Shown: positions 17,584-25,737, counted from the stretch's first letter. The stretch: DNA of 52,456 nucleotides from an uncultured Collinsella sp. (GCA_902492235.1 CABUKS010000017.1:1-52456); one strand, 5' to 3'. Numbers and translations: made by a program. The notes: generated by a model from the sequence alone, not told the origin.

Positions 17584-17937
17584 GATATATATCGTGTCAG
17601 CTAATGCCGTGTTGACGGCGCTGAGTGGAAAAGCCGTTTTAGAGGTCTAACCAAATGCTGTCCAAAAGCTTGACGCAATTATGGGTTGGTATGCCCTAAA
17701 TAAAAGTTTTCGCAGCTTAGCTATAGCATATAAATACTCGATTGCCGCACATTTGATAGTGATGCATCACCATCCGACAACGAATTACGTGTCGGGAATT
17801 GGCCGAAATCGTTCGCAATGAGTGTTCAGAATTTGTGATGGCAAATCTATCTGTGGAACGTAGGGCGGCCCCGCTGCGGGGGGGGGGTTCCGCTGCGAGG
17901 CCGCTCGTGATCTACGCCGTGTTTGTCGTAGACGTTT
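17584..17937. other. Gap with AT-rich flank and a G10 tract
   Basis: The first 240 nt are AT-rich and seem to belong to the same inserted segment as the nuclease gene. Bases 17878-17887 are ten consecutive G residues lying within GCGGCC (17865-17870) / GGCCGC (17899-17904) arms, and TCTACG/CGTAGA arms near 17911-17939 could terminate the exonuclease gene on the minus strand. No open frame with coding character is visible. Confidence 0.4.
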
Positions 17938-18906
17938 CTACTTGGCAAACAGGTTCTTGCGGTTGAACTCGGCCTGCACCGTGCGGAGCATGAGGTCGGT
18001 GTCGTCGAGGCCCAGGTGCTGCTCGTTGGCGTCGGCGGCGAGGGTGCCGCGGCGGCGGGCCCAGTTCTCGAGCGCGGCGGGCGCGGACTCGCGGGGGAGC
18101 GAGCGCACGTCGGCGTCCAGGCTGCGGCAGATCTGGCGCGAGTCGATGACGATAATCTTGCCGGTTCGGCGTGCCTCGGCGTAGCCGTCCAGGTGGATCT
18201 TGAACCAGCTGTCCTCAAAGGCGGCGTTGTGTGCCATGTACGGGTACTTCTTCATAAGCTTGAGCAGCTGCTTTTGCAGCTCTTTGTTCTCGCGGAAGGG
18301 CGTTTTGCCGTCGATGTCGTCCCAGGTGATGTGGTGGATATTCGACAGCGGTACATCTTCGCCGCGGTAGATGTCAGGCAGGCCGCAGTAGTGTGCCTCG
18401 GCGTCATGCGGTACGGCGTCGCTGGTGAGATCCATGATCTCCCAGCCGACGTTGATGATGTAGCCGCGCTCGGGTGCACGGCCGGTGGTCTCGATGTCGA
18501 TGCCGAGCACTGTGCCCTGGATAGGCTTGCGGGCGTACGCCACGCCGAGCGCGTCGCGGTCGCCGCGGATTTCGCGCATGACGGACGCGGCGGTGCGCTT
18601 TTGCATCTTGCCGATGGCGGCGCAGGTGTCGGCATCGGACAGGCCGCGCGAAAGCGTCGCGGGCGTCACGTTGCGCAGGCGCGCCTCGCCAATCTGGTCG
18701 CACAGGTCGCGGTTGCGATCGGCAAGGTCGCGCACGGTGGCAAAGTCGAAGCCGGGGTCGCCCTCGGCGGTAAAGTACTCGGTCTCGAGCACCTTGAGGG
18801 CCTCTTCGCCCTTCTGACGTTCGGATTCCATGGCGCCGTGATCGCCATAGATAAACATGGGGATAAACGGCTGGCGCTCGTATTCGAGTGCTTGCGAAAC
18901 GTTCAT
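17938..18906 (-). CDS. DEDDh-type 3'-5' exonuclease domain protein
   Basis: The 322-aa protein carries a DnaQ-like exonuclease fold in its C-terminal half: Exo I GIDIETTG (Asp 137, Glu 139), Exo II AHNAAFEDSW and Exo III HLGLDDTD with the H-x4-D spacing of the DEDDh class. The N-terminal 130 residues, with basic and acidic helices such as MESERQKGEEALKVLE, match no domain I know. It lacks polymerase or helicase modules, so it is not a classic epsilon subunit or DinG; a role in DNA or RNA 3' trimming is inferred. The start at 18906 follows AAGGAGC. It is divergent from the exporter gene, with 171 nt between them carrying the exporter promoter and operator. Confidence 0.82.
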   Translation of the reverse strand: MNVSQALEYERQPFIPMFIYGDHGAMESERQKGEEALKVLETEYFTAEGDPGFDFATVRDLADRNRDLCDQIGEARLRNVTPATLSRGLSDADTCAAIGKMQKRTAASVMREIRGDRDALGVAYARKPIQGTVLGIDIETTGRAPERGYIINVGWEIMDLTSDAVPHDAEAHYCGLPDIYRGEDVPLSNIHHITWDDIDGKTPFRENKELQKQLLKLMKKYPYMAHNAAFEDSWFKIHLDGYAEARRTGKIIVIDSRQICRSLDADVRSLPRESAPAALENWARRRGTLAADANEQHLGLDDTDLMLRTVQAEFNRKNLFAK

Positions 18907-18975
18907 AGACTGCTCCTTGGACGGGCCGCGTCGCGCGGCTCGGTGGCATTGAGTTATGGCGAGATGATAGTTTAC

Positions 18976-19028
18976 CATGGGCAACTATTGGCACCACGCC
19001 TAGGTCAACTACAATACCCTAGTTGACC
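18976..19028 (+). promoter_or_regulatory. Promoter and operator of the His-rich exporter
   Basis: TTGGCA (18988-18993) and TACAAT (19010-19015) are separated by 16 nt and form a good promoter. The -35 box overlaps CATGGGCAACTATTG (18976-18990), the motif shared with the DtxR-like gene (14 of 15 bases). The -10 box is embedded in a perfect 9-bp dyad GGTCAACTA/TAGTTGACC (19003-19011, 19020-19028). Confidence 0.6.
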
Positions 19029-19077
19029 GCTAGGACTTTTACAATGCTGCCGAAAGACACGAAAGGTTCCATCCTTC

Positions 19078-20166
19078 ATGGATTTGCTGATTGATATTTT
19101 GCTCGACGCTGGCAAGGACACGCTGTCGCTGGTGCCGTTTTTGTTGGTGACGTATCTGGCCCTCGAGACCCTGGAGCACGTCGCGGGCGACCGCGTTAAC
19201 GGGGCCATCAAGCGTGCCGGTGCCGCGGGCCCCGTGGTTGGCTCGTTGCTGGGCATGGTGCCGCAGTGCGGCTTTTCGGCAATGGCGGCAACGCTGTACG
19301 CCGGTCGTGTCTTGACCTTGGGCACGTTGGTGGCGGTGTTCCTTTCGACCTCCGATGAGATGCTGCCGCTGTTGCTCGCAGAGCAGGTGCCCGTGCAGAC
19401 TATGGCGATGCTTTTGGCTTCGAAGGCACTGATCGCGCTGGTCACGGGCTTTATCGTGGACGTCGCCATTCGCGGCCTGCGTCGTAACGCTCGCGCACAT
19501 GCGGCGATTCGCCGTACCGTGCTGGGGACCGCTACTAATCCGGCTCATGTGAACTGCGCGCACGACGACCACACTGGCGGTGACATCATCGACGAGGTGG
19601 CCGAGGCGGGCGTGAGCGCCGATCACATCCATGAGCTGTGCGAGCGCGACCATTGCGGTTGCGATGAAGACGAGGACGAGCACGAACACGGACATGGCCA
19701 CGATCACGGTCATGAGGACGAGCATGAACACCATGATGGCCACGGTCACTCCCACTCTCACGAGGGCGCGCCCCTCCTGTCGATTATTCGCAGCGCCATC
19801 TCGCACACCGTGCAGGTATCGGTATTCATTTTTCTGGTGACGCTGATTCTGGTCGCCGTGCTCGAGACCTTCGGCGAGTCCGCGATCGAGCAGTTCCTGC
19901 GTGGCAACGAGACGCTCGCCGTCCTGGGTTCGGCGCTTGTCGGCCTGATTCCCAACTGCTCGGCCAGCGTCGTCATCACACAACTGTACCTGGAAGGCGC
20001 GCTGCAGCTGGCCCCGATGCTCGCCGGCACGCTCATCTCTGCTGGTGTGGGCTACCTGGTGCTGTTCCGCACCAACCGCAGCGCCCGCGAAAACGTCCTG
20101 TTCCTGATCATGATGTACGTCATCGGTGCCGGCTGGGGCCTCATCCTATCCGCCGTTGGCCTTTAA
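19078..20166 (+). CDS. Putative 10-TM metal exporter with a His-rich loop (ArsP_2/PF11449-like)
   Basis: The 362-aa membrane protein is built from two similar halves, marked by GMVPQCGFSAMAATLY (about residues 59-74) and the equivalent GLIPNCSASVVITQLY near 290, the hallmark of the putative 10-TM heavy-metal exporter family. Between them a cytoplasmic or external loop (about 155-230) is extremely rich in His, Asp and Glu (HEHGHGHDHGH and similar), as in manganese or zinc transporters. Family annotation is uncertain between manganese and other metals. The promoter carries a motif shared with the DtxR/MntR-like gene 6.4 kb away, which fits metal-dependent control of efflux. The ATG follows GAAAGG. 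Confidence 0.82.
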   Translation: MDLLIDILLDAGKDTLSLVPFLLVTYLALETLEHVAGDRVNGAIKRAGAAGPVVGSLLGMVPQCGFSAMAATLYAGRVLTLGTLVAVFLSTSDEMLPLLLAEQVPVQTMAMLLASKALIALVTGFIVDVAIRGLRRNARAHAAIRRTVLGTATNPAHVNCAHDDHTGGDIIDEVAEAGVSADHIHELCERDHCGCDEDEDEHEHGHGHDHGHEDEHEHHDGHGHSHSHEGAPLLSIIRSAISHTVQVSVFIFLVTLILVAVLETFGESAIEQFLRGNETLAVLGSALVGLIPNCSASVVITQLYLEGALQLAPMLAGTLISAGVGYLVLFRTNRSARENVLFLIMMYVIGAGWGLILSAVGL

Positions 20167-20170
20167 GTAG

Positions 20171-20270
20171 ATTATTGGGACATGTCTTACGATCTACCCT
20201 TGTGACCAGGGCATTCCCCGCTGCCAAAACAAAAAGGTAGATTTTTAGGCATGTCCCAAAAATCTACCTT
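20171..20270. terminator. Compound inverted repeat between convergent genes
   Basis: AAGGTAGATTTTT (20234-20246) and AAAAATCTACCTT (20258-20270) form a perfect 13-bp stem. The whole right half also pairs imperfectly with 20166-20190, where TGGGACATG matches CATGTCCCA (20250-20258). It serves the exporter and the yaiI-like gene and again carries the GGGAC core. Confidence 0.7.
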
Positions 20271-20272
20271 GG

Positions 20273-20755
20273 TTAGCGCAGCAGCTCGGTGAGGTTTCGC
20301 TTAAAACGAGCGCGGTCTTCGCTGGTAAATGCCGCCGGTCCGCGAGTGCGTCCGCCGGCGCGGCGCACCTTCTTTTCCTCGTGGCGAATAAACAGTTGCA
20401 TGTCGATGGTCGCCTTGTCGTAGACGCGCCCGCGCACACCAATTGCGGCGGCATCGCGGCCGAGCACCATGCTCGTCAAGCCAATGTCCTGCGTCACGAC
20501 TACGTCGCCCGCCTGCAGGCGTTCGACAATGGCAAAGTCGGCGCTGTCGGCGCCCACGCTCACATCGAGCGTCGTGACCCAAAAGCCGCGTCGCGCGTGC
20601 TCGGCATCACGCGGGTCGTCGCGGCGAATGTGCCGTTCCAGGTTTTGCGTGCTGTTGCCGGCGATAACAACGGCGACGCCCGCCCGCCGCGCGCAATCAA
20701 TCGACTCGCGCGTGACCGGGCAGGCGTCGGCATCAATAAAGAGCGTTCGCGGCAT
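20273..20755 (-). CDS. YaiI/YqxD family (DUF188) protein
   Basis: This 160-aa protein belongs to the UPF0178 family. It has the signature FIDADACPV (residues 7-14), TLDVSVGADSADFAIVERLQAGDVVVTQDIGLTS-type PIN-like core motifs and the C-terminal GGRTRGPAAFT. The fold is PIN-like with clustered Asp residues, so a nuclease activity is suspected, but no member is well characterised. Its ATG directly follows the stop codon of the HdeD-like gene (TAG then ATG), so the two are translationally coupled. Confidence 0.9.
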   Translation of the reverse strand: MPRTLFIDADACPVTRESIDCARRAGVAVVIAGNSTQNLERHIRRDDPRDAEHARRGFWVTTLDVSVGADSADFAIVERLQAGDVVVTQDIGLTSMVLGRDAAAIGVRGRVYDKATIDMQLFIRHEEKKVRRAGGRTRGPAAFTSEDRARFKRNLTELLR

Positions 20756-21298
20756 CTAGTGCACCAGTTTGCCAAATTGAATAGCGCGAACAATCAGCGT
20801 AACGCCAAACACCAGCAGCGCGGCGCCGCTAAAGATAACGAGCATCTTGGCCGACCACAGCGGATAGATAAACACGAACATGCCGGCGATGATGGAAAGT
20901 GCGCCGCTCAGGATGGCGAGGGCACGGTTGGACGAAAGCTCGGACTCCAGAATGGACATGACACCTTCGACAATCCAGCCAAAGCCGGCCACGATAACCA
21001 CCATCGTGGTGAGCGTCGCGGTCGAGAAGGCCTGGTTGCGCAGGATTATGACGCCGCCCAAGATAATGAGTAGGTTGGAGATGATGCTCGTCACGCGCCA
21101 GCCGGTGGGCAGCAGCGGCTCAAAAATGGCAGTGAACAGCCTGATGGCTGCCGTAATCACAAAGTAGAAGCCCAGGACGGTCGTCAAAAAGACGAGGGAC
21201 TTGGCGGGTGCAAAAAGCAGCGCGATACCAGCAATGAACGCCACGACGCCCGTGATGGCGTAGATCCAGCGCACGGCCTTGACGGCTTTGCCCGCCAT
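20756..21298 (-). CDS. HdeD/DUF308 family membrane protein
   Basis: The 180-aa protein has about six membrane spans in three similar pairs, the pattern of HdeD and other DUF308 proteins; E. coli HdeD is linked to acid resistance, but the mechanism is unknown. The ATG at 21298 has only a poor ribosome binding site. In the same frame 20 codons upstream, at 21358, is another ATG behind a perfect GGAAAGGAG site; that frame reads nine residues (MGIFKNDDQ) to a TAA at 21329-21331 and then runs open through SSQFGFDEKS into this gene. Either the N terminus was lost to a nonsense change and translation now restarts, or the short frame is a coupling leader peptide. Confidence 0.82.
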   Translation of the reverse strand: MAGKAVKAVRWIYAITGVVAFIAGIALLFAPAKSLVFLTTVLGFYFVITAAIRLFTAIFEPLLPTGWRVTSIISNLLIILGGVIILRNQAFSTATLTTMVVIVAGFGWIVEGVMSILESELSSNRALAILSGALSIIAGMFVFIYPLWSAKMLVIFSGAALLVFGVTLIVRAIQFGKLVH

Positions 21299-21328
21299 GC
21301 TTTTCTCGTCAAATCCAAACTGGCTCGA

Positions 21329-21358
21329 TTATTGGTCATCGTTCTTAAAGATGCCCAT
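21329..21358 (-). CDS. Nine-codon leader frame before the HdeD-like gene
   Basis: The frame ATG...CAA TAA encodes MGIFKNDDQ. It has the strongest ribosome binding site in the neighbourhood and lies in frame with the downstream gene. It may be the severed N terminus of the HdeD-like protein rather than an independent gene. Confidence 0.4.
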   Translation of the reverse strand: MGIFKNDDQ

Positions 21359-21593
21359 AATGTCTCCTTTCCGTGCGGCGTAAGCCTTGATCGTTACGAC
21401 CAGTATCGCCTAAAGGCGCTGACGTATGGGTCGGGGAGGGTGAAACGTAACCCAAAGGCCCCGAATTGTTTCCGTTGTTCCCCACGTCGCGATTTTCTAT
21501 TCAACAGGTGTAGAACATTGCGGCCCTGTTCGTTATTGCCTACGTTTTAGGTTAGATTTTCCTAAGAACAATTGCCCGAAATTGGGGGTCCCT

Positions 21594-22265
21594 ATGAACG
21601 AAACAGTTCCCGCGGCGCCGTCTAGCGCGGAGTCGATGGCAAAGCAGGGTTGCGAAAAGCTCGGCTTGAACGCGTTTGATGCGTTGGTTCGCCGCGCCCG
21701 TACGTGCCGTCGCTTTGACGAGTCCATGCGCGTGCCGCGTGAGCTTTTGCTTGAGCTGGCGGAGCTGGCGCACCTGACTCCCTGTGGTGCCAATGCTCAG
21801 CGTCTTCGTTTTCATGTGGTGAGCGGTGCCGAGGACTGCGCGCGCGTGTTTGACGAGCTTGCATGGGCCGGCGCGCTTAAGGATTGGCCGGGTCCTGCCG
21901 AGGGCGAGCGCCCGACCGGCTACATTGCGATTTTGGCCGAGCGCGCCGTTCCGGGCAAGCCTGCCGCTCCCATTACCGAGGTCGACACGGGCATTGCCGC
22001 GCAGACGATGATGCTTGCCGCCCGCAGCGCCACGCCCGAGGTGGCAGCCTGCATGTTCAAGGCCTTTACGCCCCACGCGATCGATGCCATGGGGCTCGAT
22101 AACGACAAATATGAGCTCAAGCTGATCATGGCGTTTGGCGTTCCGGCCGAGACACAGGTGATCGATGCGATCGATTCCAACCCCGACGGCTCAATTAATT
22201 ACTGGCGCGACGAGGCGCAGGTGCACCACGTACCCAAGCGCCCGCTTGCCGACGTACTGGTGTAG
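21594..22265 (+). CDS. Nitroreductase family protein
   Basis: Nitroreductases are FMN-dependent homodimers that use NAD(P)H. The 223-aa protein shows the FMN-binding pattern RRARTCRRFDES near residue 35, the segment LTPCGANAQRLRFHVV and the late stretch GIAAQTMMLAARSATPEVAACMF that in most members reads GxAxQNLxLAAxxxGLG. A C-terminal extension from about 190 (INYWRDEAQVHHVPKRPLADVLV) is typical of the subgroup annotated as FMN reductase-like in Actinomycetota and Clostridia. The ATG at 21594 follows a G-rich site; a TTG at 21582 is an alternative. Substrate unknown. Confidence 0.88.
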   Translation: MNETVPAAPSSAESMAKQGCEKLGLNAFDALVRRARTCRRFDESMRVPRELLLELAELAHLTPCGANAQRLRFHVVSGAEDCARVFDELAWAGALKDWPGPAEGERPTGYIAILAERAVPGKPAAPITEVDTGIAAQTMMLAARSATPEVAACMFKAFTPHAIDAMGLDNDKYELKLIMAFGVPAETQVIDAIDSNPDGSINYWRDEAQVHHVPKRPLADVLV

Positions 22266-22297
22266 CTGAGCGTCACCGCGGTGTGATCCGGCGGTAA

Positions 22298-22332
22298 ACC
22301 ACCACAAAGGTACCTGTCCCCTTTGCGGTGGT
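22298..22332 (+). terminator. Terminator-type repeat, family B, copy 1
   Basis: ACCACCACAAAGG (22298-22310) pairs with CCTTTGCGGTGGT (22320-22332) around TACCTGTCC. It is the first of seven copies of the same hairpin in the window, but here lacks a T-run and lies 33 nt past the nitroreductase stop. Confidence 0.7.
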
Positions 22333-22347
22333 GCGAGGGGAGGACGT

Positions 22348-22890
22348 GTGGCAGATTTGTATTTGGTGCGGCATGGGCAGACTGAGCTCAATGTGCAGAG
22401 CATTTTGCAGGGCTGGCACGATTCGCCGCTTACGGCGCGCGGGCGCGAGCAGGCGCTGACGGCGCGTACGGCGTTTGCGGCGCGTGGCGTGGCCTTTGAT
22501 CATGTGTATTCCTCGCCGTTGGGCCGGGCGCGGCATACGGCCGAGCTTATCGTTGGCGAGGGCTGTTCCATTGAGCTGGTCGATGACCTGCGTGAGTGGC
22601 ATTTTGGCTCGCTGGAGGGCACATCAAATCGCGATATGCCGTCGCAGCCCTGGGGTGATTATCCGGTTGCCTTTGGTGGCGAGTCGGAAGTGCAGCTTCA
22701 GTCGCGCATGGTCGCGGCGCTGTCCCGCATCATGGCCAGGCCGCAGCACGACTGCGTGCTGGCGGTTTCCCACGGCTCAGCCTGCCAGGAGTTTCTTGAG
22801 TATGTGACTGGCAGGGGAGAGCTACCCGACAACGGTGCCGTGCTTCATTTTGGCTATTGCGACGGGGCGTTTTCGCTCTTGGGTTGGTAA
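22348..22890 (+). CDS. Histidine phosphatase (phosphoglycerate mutase-like), paralogue 1
   Basis: The 180-aa protein has the catalytic LVRHGQTELN with the phosphorylated His at residue 9, YSSPLGRARHTAEL, the general-acid Glu in LREWHFGSLEG and the second catalytic His in AVSHGSA. This is branch 1 of the histidine phosphatase superfamily, most like broad-specificity or alpha-ribazole phosphatases; without a cobalamin context no substrate can be named. It starts with GTG after GGGAGGA. A related gene follows after 17 nt, so the pair is a tandem duplication in one operon. Confidence 0.88.
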   Translation: MADLYLVRHGQTELNVQSILQGWHDSPLTARGREQALTARTAFAARGVAFDHVYSSPLGRARHTAELIVGEGCSIELVDDLREWHFGSLEGTSNRDMPSQPWGDYPVAFGGESEVQLQSRMVAALSRIMARPQHDCVLAVSHGSACQEFLEYVTGRGELPDNGAVLHFGYCDGAFSLLGW

Positions 22891-22907
22891 CGAACGAAAG
22901 GACTCCT

Positions 22908-23543
22908 ATGAATAAAGACCTGTATCTGGTTCGTCATGGGCAGACAATATTCAACCTTAAGCGCATCATTCAGGGTTGGAGTGACTCGCCGCTCACGCAG
23001 CTGGGATGCGACCAGGCGGCGCGTGCCGGCATGTTTTTGCGTGCGCGCGGCATTGAGCCCGATCATGCCTACACCTCCACACTTCATCGCACCGAGCAGA
23101 CTATTGCCAACTTGCGGCCGGGCTTGGCGTACGAGCGCCTGGACGGCCTGCGCGAATGGTTCTTTGGCGACTTTGAGGCCGAGCGCGTGATGCTTATGCC
23201 CGAGCGCCCGTGGCGCGATTTCTATCGTCAGTTTGGCGGCGAGGGCCAGATGCAGGTGCGCGACCGCATGGTGACGACGCTGACCGAGCTTATGCAGCGT
23301 CCGGACCATACGTGCGTGCTTGCGGTAAGCCACGGATCGGCCATCAAGGAGTTCATGGACCACGTGAAGGGTGCGGTGGCCGACGAGCGCGATCGCGTGC
23401 CGGGCAACTGCGCGGTGCTGCACTTTGCGTTTGACGACGATGCCGGTACGTTTGAGCTGATTGAGATTTTTACGCAGGAGGATTACGCACGCGAGCTGGG
23501 GCTTGAACCGCTTGTGGCTACTGCAGGTCCGCAGCGGGGATAA
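22908..23543 (+). CDS. Histidine phosphatase (phosphoglycerate mutase-like), paralogue 2
   Basis: This 211-aa relative of the preceding gene has LVRHGQTIFN (His 10), YTSTLHRTEQTI, LREWFFGDFEAE and AVSHGSAIKEF. Both share the unusual REWxFG motif around the general acid, confirming duplication, but this copy has 30 extra residues, including an acidic C terminus (IEIFTQEDYARELG). The ATG at 22908 follows GAAAGGA. The hairpin at 23591-23627 ends the operon. Confidence 0.88.
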   Translation: MNKDLYLVRHGQTIFNLKRIIQGWSDSPLTQLGCDQAARAGMFLRARGIEPDHAYTSTLHRTEQTIANLRPGLAYERLDGLREWFFGDFEAERVMLMPERPWRDFYRQFGGEGQMQVRDRMVTTLTELMQRPDHTCVLAVSHGSAIKEFMDHVKGAVADERDRVPGNCAVLHFAFDDDAGTFELIEIFTQEDYARELGLEPLVATAGPQRG

Positions 23544-23590
23544 CGTGAGCGTGGCGGCACGGGTCGCCGGCATAGCTTCTCGACGCAAAA

Positions 23591-23627
23591 GGGGCGGAGA
23601 TGCATGTACCTGCTGCATCTTCGCCCC
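23591..23627 (+). terminator. Terminator after the phosphatase pair
   Basis: GGGGCGGAGATGCA (23591-23604) pairs with TGCATCTTCGCCCC (23614-23627) with one G-U pair, then CTGTTTG. It may also serve the converging DUF1015 gene. Confidence 0.7.
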
Positions 23628-23672
23628 CTGTTTGTTGAGCTGCCGATTTTTGCGCTGGGCGGTCTGGTTTTG

Positions 23673-24362
23673 TTAGAACCGCGCGACCTGGTGCGTGAAC
23701 AGACCTGTCGGAACCTGTGGCGCGCCGCCGCTGACCTGCGCGGCGGGGAAGAGCGCAGCTACGGCAAAGTTGAACGGCTCTTTGCCCGTGTAGGTGCCGG
23801 CGGCACGGGCATCGTCGGCCAGGAGCTGTGATGCCTCGACTAGTGCGGCAGCGTAGGCAGGGTCGTCGGCCAGTGCCGGCTCCGGCGCCTGGTCGAGCAT
23901 GGCACGGATGGCGCCGACGGCGTCCTCGCGCTTGACCTCCCACACGCGGTGCGTAATACCCGCGGGGTCGGTGACGGCGTAGAGCGAGGCGCCCTCTTTG
24001 GCAGCGCCCAGGATGATGTCCATGACGGGCGACGCCTCGTAGGCGAGCGACACGGGGCGCGGCTGCACCTTGAGCTCGGCGATCGCGCGCGCGGCGGCGA
24101 GTGCGTCGACGCTCTCGGCGGCAGACTCGTCGCTACCCGTCAGCACGTTAACCGGGCAAATCGCCACGACACCCGTCACGCATCCCGGCTCGCCCGAGCA
24201 TTCGTACACGTAATACGCCGCACCCGGGTCCTTGAGCATCAGACCATCGGCAATGGCTCCGCGCAGAGCATCGTTGCCGCTCAGGATGCTGCCCATTGCA
24301 GGCAGCGCCTCGAGCACGCGGTCCTGAGCCGGGCGGATGCAGGGAAACGGAAGTGCTTTCAT
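23673..24362 (-). CDS. DUF1015-like protein, short form
   Basis: The 229-aa product begins FPCIRPAQDRV, resembling the FxAIRP start of DUF1015 proteins, and ends with EPFNFAVAALFPAAQV, resembling the FNFxLAxLFP region of that family. Most DUF1015 proteins exceed 400 aa, so this is a short version that seems to lack much of the middle. DUF1015 genes often neighbour serA and serC, as here, but no biochemical role is established. It lies 39 nt after the M20 peptidase gene, probably in the same transcript. Confidence 0.6.
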   Translation of the reverse strand: MKALPFPCIRPAQDRVLEALPAMGSILSGNDALRGAIADGLMLKDPGAAYYVYECSGEPGCVTGVVAICPVNVLTGSDESAAESVDALAAARAIAELKVQPRPVSLAYEASPVMDIILGAAKEGASLYAVTDPAGITHRVWEVKREDAVGAIRAMLDQAPEPALADDPAYAAALVEASQLLADDARAAGTYTGKEPFNFAVAALFPAAQVSGGAPQVPTGLFTHQVARF

Positions 24363-24401
24363 GGGCGGTCCTAACGCGCGAGTCGGTTTGTTCGCGGCTT
24401 A

Positions 24402-25622
24402 TTATGCCCCAACTTGGCCGCTCGCGTCCCAGAGCACGTTATCGGCGAGCGCGATGAGCACGTTCTGACAGCGAACGATATCGGCGTGGGGCACATATTC
24501 GTTGGGCTTGTGCGCGAGCGCGAGCGACCCGGGACCGTAGCTCATGCAATTGCGGTTACCTGTCTTGCCGGCAATGACGGCGGTGTCGGTGTAGCCGGTA
24601 AAGAAGCCGACGGTCGTGTCCGCGCCCGTCACGTCATCGGCGGCATGCTTGAGCGCTGCTAGAAGGGGAGAGTTTGGGTCGCGCTCGATGGCGGGGCGGT
24701 CGCCCGTCACGGTATAGCTTCCATGGCAGCCGGGGACCGCGGCTTCGGCGCCGGCGATGGCCTGCTCTACCATGCGCGTCGCGGCGGCTGTATCGGTCGG
24801 CGGGGTCAGGCGCATATCGACCCAGACCTTGGCATGGTCGGGCACGACATAGGGGCGATATCCGCCCTCGATCTGTCCAAACGTGATGGTCGAAGACCCC
24901 AGTTCATCGTGCGCGGGCAGCGCCACAAACGCGCGACGGAGCGAACACACGACCTCGGCCATGGCGGCGACGGCATCCGCGCCCTTCCACGGCTGGCTCG
25001 CATGCGCCGTTACGCCAGCCATTTCAATCTCGAACCACGTGCGCCCCTTGTGCGCCACCTGGATCTGTCCGTCGGTGGGTTCGGTGTCCAGCACCCATTC
25101 ACGCGAGCCGACCCAGCCGGCATCGATCGCGGCCTCTGAGCCGCGCATAAAGTCCTCCTCGTCGACCGAGCAAATGAGTGAGAAGCCACGGCGGGGCAGC
25201 TCGCCTTCTGCTGCCACGCGCTCGAGCGTATTGACCAGTGCGGCAATGGCGCAGGCCAGGCCACCCTTCATATCGCAGGCACCGCGGCCATAGAGTTTAT
25301 CGTTGCGCACGATCGCTCCGAGCGGCGGAATGTCCGCGTCCCAGCCGTCGCCCAGCGTAACGGTATCCATATGGCAGATATAGACGAGCCGTGGCCCGTC
25401 GCTCAGTCCCGGCACGGTGACCATTAGGTTGCGGCGCCCGGGGAGTACTTCGAGCTCTGCAATCTGCACGGCATCGAGTACCGGATGGCTCAGCTGCGCC
25501 AACCGCTCCTCAACCAACGCTTTGATATAGCGTTCAATCTCGCCCTCATACGCACCTGGGTCGGAACTGTCGATCCGCACGAGCCCTTGCGCAAGCCGCC
25601 AAGCAAAATCTGTATCAACCAT
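24402..25622 (-). CDS. M20 family metallopeptidase (ArgE/DapE-like)
   Basis: A 406-aa di-zinc hydrolase of the acetylornithine deacetylase / succinyl-diaminopimelate desuccinylase group. Metal motifs are YICHMDTVTLGD (His, Asp), GRGACDMKGG (Asp), SVDEEDFMRGSEA (catalytic Glu pair), LDTEPTDGQ and a late His in LAHKPNEYV. The dimerisation domain holds KGRTWFEIEMAGVTAHAS. No arginine or lysine pathway genes are adjacent, so the true substrate (N-acyl amino acid or dipeptide) is uncertain. The start at 25622 (MVDTDFAW) follows GAGG at good spacing; a longer upstream frame would pass through the serA terminator. Confidence 0.88.
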   Translation of the reverse strand: MVDTDFAWRLAQGLVRIDSSDPGAYEGEIERYIKALVEERLAQLSHPVLDAVQIAELEVLPGRRNLMVTVPGLSDGPRLVYICHMDTVTLGDGWDADIPPLGAIVRNDKLYGRGACDMKGGLACAIAALVNTLERVAAEGELPRRGFSLICSVDEEDFMRGSEAAIDAGWVGSREWVLDTEPTDGQIQVAHKGRTWFEIEMAGVTAHASQPWKGADAVAAMAEVVCSLRRAFVALPAHDELGSSTITFGQIEGGYRPYVVPDHAKVWVDMRLTPPTDTAAATRMVEQAIAGAEAAVPGCHGSYTVTGDRPAIERDPNSPLLAALKHAADDVTGADTTVGFFTGYTDTAVIAGKTGNRNCMSYGPGSLALAHKPNEYVPHADIVRCQNVLIALADNVLWDASGQVGA

Positions 25623-25705
25623 AGGCACCTCACAGATAGTTAGGTCAACATACAGATTGTATGCCAAGAAGCGGCTCGGTACATTTAATGGAGCGCTCAC
25701 AAAAA

Positions 25706-25737
25706 CGGGGGCGCCTCTCGTGCGAAAGGCGCCCCCG
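25706..25737 (-). terminator. Terminator of serC-serA
   Basis: CGGGGGCGCCT (25706-25716) pairs with AGGCGCCCCCG (25727-25737). On the minus strand the hairpin is followed by TTTTT, so it ends the ser operon. Confidence 0.92.

Noticed and set aside
17878..17887. G10 tract as a phase-variation switch
   Set aside because: It is neither inside a reading frame nor at a defined promoter; kept only as an observation.
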